Positions 13,675 through 15,236 of a stretch of 15,236 nt of DNA are shown in pieces (position 1 is the first letter of the stretch; each line of letters begins with the position of its first letter). The DNA lies in contig CANHPJ010000011.1 in assembly GCA_947462515.1 (NCBI GenBank), positions 1 through 15,236 of the forward strand. The letters are read 5' to 3'. The position numbers and the translations under genes were made by a program. This stretch comes from Bacteroidota bacterium. GTDB lineage: Bacteria > Bacteroidota > Bacteroidia > JACCXN01. The notes under the pieces were generated by a model. It was given only the letters and a program-made list of their open reading frames with translations, searched no databases and was not told the origin of the DNA.

Positions 13675-15236
13675 TCATTCTGACAAGGGTATTGTAAAAT
13701 AAAAAGTAGTCCCCTGGTCTTTGGAGGAACTAAACCAAATTTCACCGCCCATATTTTCAATAATATTTTTAACCATGGTCAAGCCTAATCCCATACCTGT
13801 ATTTTTAGTAGTGAAATTTGGACTGAAGATTTTATCCTTTAATTCATCACTTATACCTTGGCCATTATCTTTTACCGCGACGATAAAAGCATTTTGACTT
13901 TTTTCTATTGAGATTACTATTTCTGGTTTTTTAAAATCGGCCACTGATTGCGCTCCATTTTTAATCAAATTATTAAAAACTCTGATTATCTGATCCTTAT
14001 CTGCATTAACAAGAATATTTTGAGCCTGAGAACTATTTTCGAAAACTAATTTTATCGATAAATTTTCATTATCAGCAAATAAAACCATTACATTTTCTAT
14101 GATTTCAATCAAATTTAACAGCTCCGTTTTGGCCTTAGGCATTTGTGCAAAATTTGAGAATTCACCTGCAATATGCACCAAAGCATCAATCTGCTCGGTA
14201 AGTGTTTTAATGTATTTCTCTAGGCGCAAATCAAAATCAGGAGCTTTATCTTTCCAAGCCCTTTCAATAAGCTGTGCCCCCAGCTTTATGGGGGTTAAAG
14301 GATTTTTTATTTCATGTGCTACCTGTTTAGCCATCTCGCGCCATGCTGATTCACGTTCGGATTTAGCCAGTCTGTCTGCACTCTCCGATAAGGCTTCCAC
14401 CATTCGGTTATACTCATTTATTAGTTTTCCAATTTCGTCTTTACCCTTCCATTCTATCAGCTCATTGGCTTTTCCCAGCTTGACACCTGACAATTTTGAC
14501 TTTATTAATTGAAGAGGTTCTGTTATATACCTGGATATAACCAATGCTATTACTGCAGAAAAAACAAACAAAATCATATACATGTTTATCAAGGCTGATA
14601 AAAAAACAGAAATCTCTTCTTCCAAATCGCTCTGCTTGGAAAAATAGGGCAAGTTCAAATATGCTATGGTTTCTCCGTAGGCAGATCGAACAGGGCAATA
14701 AGCAGAAAAATAAGTCAAACCTCCGATTTTCTCCTCCTGAACAAATTCAGTTCTACCCTCTGAATTCATGTTTTTGTATGCTTCTGAATTCATCTTTCTA
14801 TCAATTAATCCCAAATCAAAAACTTCTTTTCTGGAAGAAGAAATTAAATCTCCATTTAAGTCATACAAATTGATGTCGGAGAAAAAAACTCCTGAAAACT
14901 TTTGGAGAAAAAAAGAAAAATAATCCGCTGTATTTTGGTCTATGTATCTTATATCTGCTGATTTATCCTGTATCTCCGTCAAAACAGATTTAATTTTTTC
15001 ACTTAGCATTTTGTGGTTTTTCTCCTTGTACTGATTTTTTATAAAAAAAACAGATCCAAAACCAATCAACAAGGATGAAAAAATAACAATGCCTATTATT
15101 AGAATGGGAATCTTGTTTTTCAACTCGCGCCAAAAGAAATTAAACCCCTGAGGCTTTTGCCGAATCAATAAAATCAATAAAACGATAAAACAATAAAAGA
15201 CAAACAAAAATGAAAATGTGGTTAAATATTCTAACC
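13675..15236 (-). CDS. NtrY-like sensor histidine kinase, 5' end outside the window
   Basis: The frame is open to the right edge. A TTG at 15207 is its first possible start in the window, but nine more in-frame codons precede it without a stop, so the gene very probably begins beyond the window. Counted from that TTG, there are membrane helices at about 1-15 and 34-56, a periplasmic sensing region (57-205), a helix (206-226), a HAMP linker (227-275) and the kinase core. The H-box QVAHEIKNPLTP has the phospho-acceptor His298. The N-box is NNLIKNGAQS, the G1 box DNGQGIS and the G2 box GMGLGL. The H-box is of the NtrY type. Relatives in Bacteroidota are often much longer with many N-terminal helices. 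No response regulator is present here, and the signal is unknown. Catalytic residues are intact. Confidence 0.9.
   Translation of the reverse strand, partial: LEYLTTFSFLFVFYCFIVLLILLIRQKPQGFNFFWRELKNKIPILIIGIVIFSSLLIGFGSVFFIKNQYKEKNHKMLSEKIKSVLTEIQDKSADIRYIDQNTADYFSFFLQKFSGVFFSDINLYDLNGDLISSSRKEVFDLGLIDRKMNSEAYKNMNSEGRTEFVQEEKIGGLTYFSAYCPVRSAYGETIAYLNLPYFSKQSDLEEEISVFLSALINMYMILFVFSAVIALVISRYITEPLQLIKSKLSGVKLGKANELIEWKGKDEIGKLINEYNRMVEALSESADRLAKSERESAWREMAKQVAHEIKNPLTPIKLGAQLIERAWKDKAPDFDLRLEKYIKTLTEQIDALVHIAGEFSNFAQMPKAKTELLNLIEIIENVMVLFADNENLSIKLVFENSSQAQNILVNADKDQIIRVFNNLIKNGAQSVADFKKPEIVISIEKSQNAFIVAVKDNGQGISDELKDKIFSPNFTTKNTGMGLGLTMVKNIIENMGGEIWFSSSKDQGTTFYFTIPLSE

Noticed and set aside
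1..15236. Mobile elements, CRISPR arrays, toxin-antitoxin or phage-defence genes
   Set aside because: I saw no transposase, integrase, regularly spaced repeats, target-site duplications or defence domains; the genes are core functions in co-directional operons.

Overview
This AT-rich window looks like chromosomal core DNA from a member of the Bacteroidota. I infer the Cytophagia or a related class, but the class is only a guess. The evidence is: near-consensus Bacteroidota promoters (TAnnTTTG at -7, one with TTG 19 bases upstream), a DUF4292-type lipoprotein gene between a TPR lipoprotein and an EnvC-like gene, a zinc-free GluRS with an insert after its KLSKR loop, and little sign of Shine-Dalgarno sequences. 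I saw no insertion sequence, phage gene, CRISPR array or sign of recent transfer.

Layout. Positions 1-369 hold no protein gene. They contain a terminator, a second terminator, and tRNA-Cys(GCA) on the minus strand with its own promoter. On the minus strand above it lie gltX and then folB, transcribed from a promoter near 2310. Divergent from gltX, on the plus strand, are an RlmI-related methyltransferase and a small, very basic lipoprotein. A 20-bp perfect hairpin at 3988-4034 separates these from a long minus-strand block.

That block, in transcription order, is: Wzx-like flippase, dut, sugar-phosphate nucleotidyltransferase, TPR lipoprotein, DUF4292 lipoprotein, EnvC-like protein, tatA, gatA. 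Gaps are 45 bp or less and one pair overlaps, so it is probably one operon with an extra promoter before tatA. Upstream of it, also on the minus strand, are an enoyl-CoA hydratase with its own promoter and a terminator-like hairpin, and the 3' part of an NtrY-like sensor kinase that runs off the window.

How the genes fit together. The operon centre is about the cell envelope: lipid-linked glycan export, activated-sugar synthesis, two lipoproteins, a catalytically dead LytM activator of cell-wall amidases, and a Tat component. dut and gatA are housekeeping passengers. gltX, gatA and tRNA-Cys belong to translation; if the GluRS is non-discriminating, gltX and gatA act in the same Glu-tRNA(Gln) route. 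The least understood parts are the DUF4292/TPR/EnvC-like set, the methyltransferase that lacks the catalytic cysteine of RlmI, and the basic lipoprotein.
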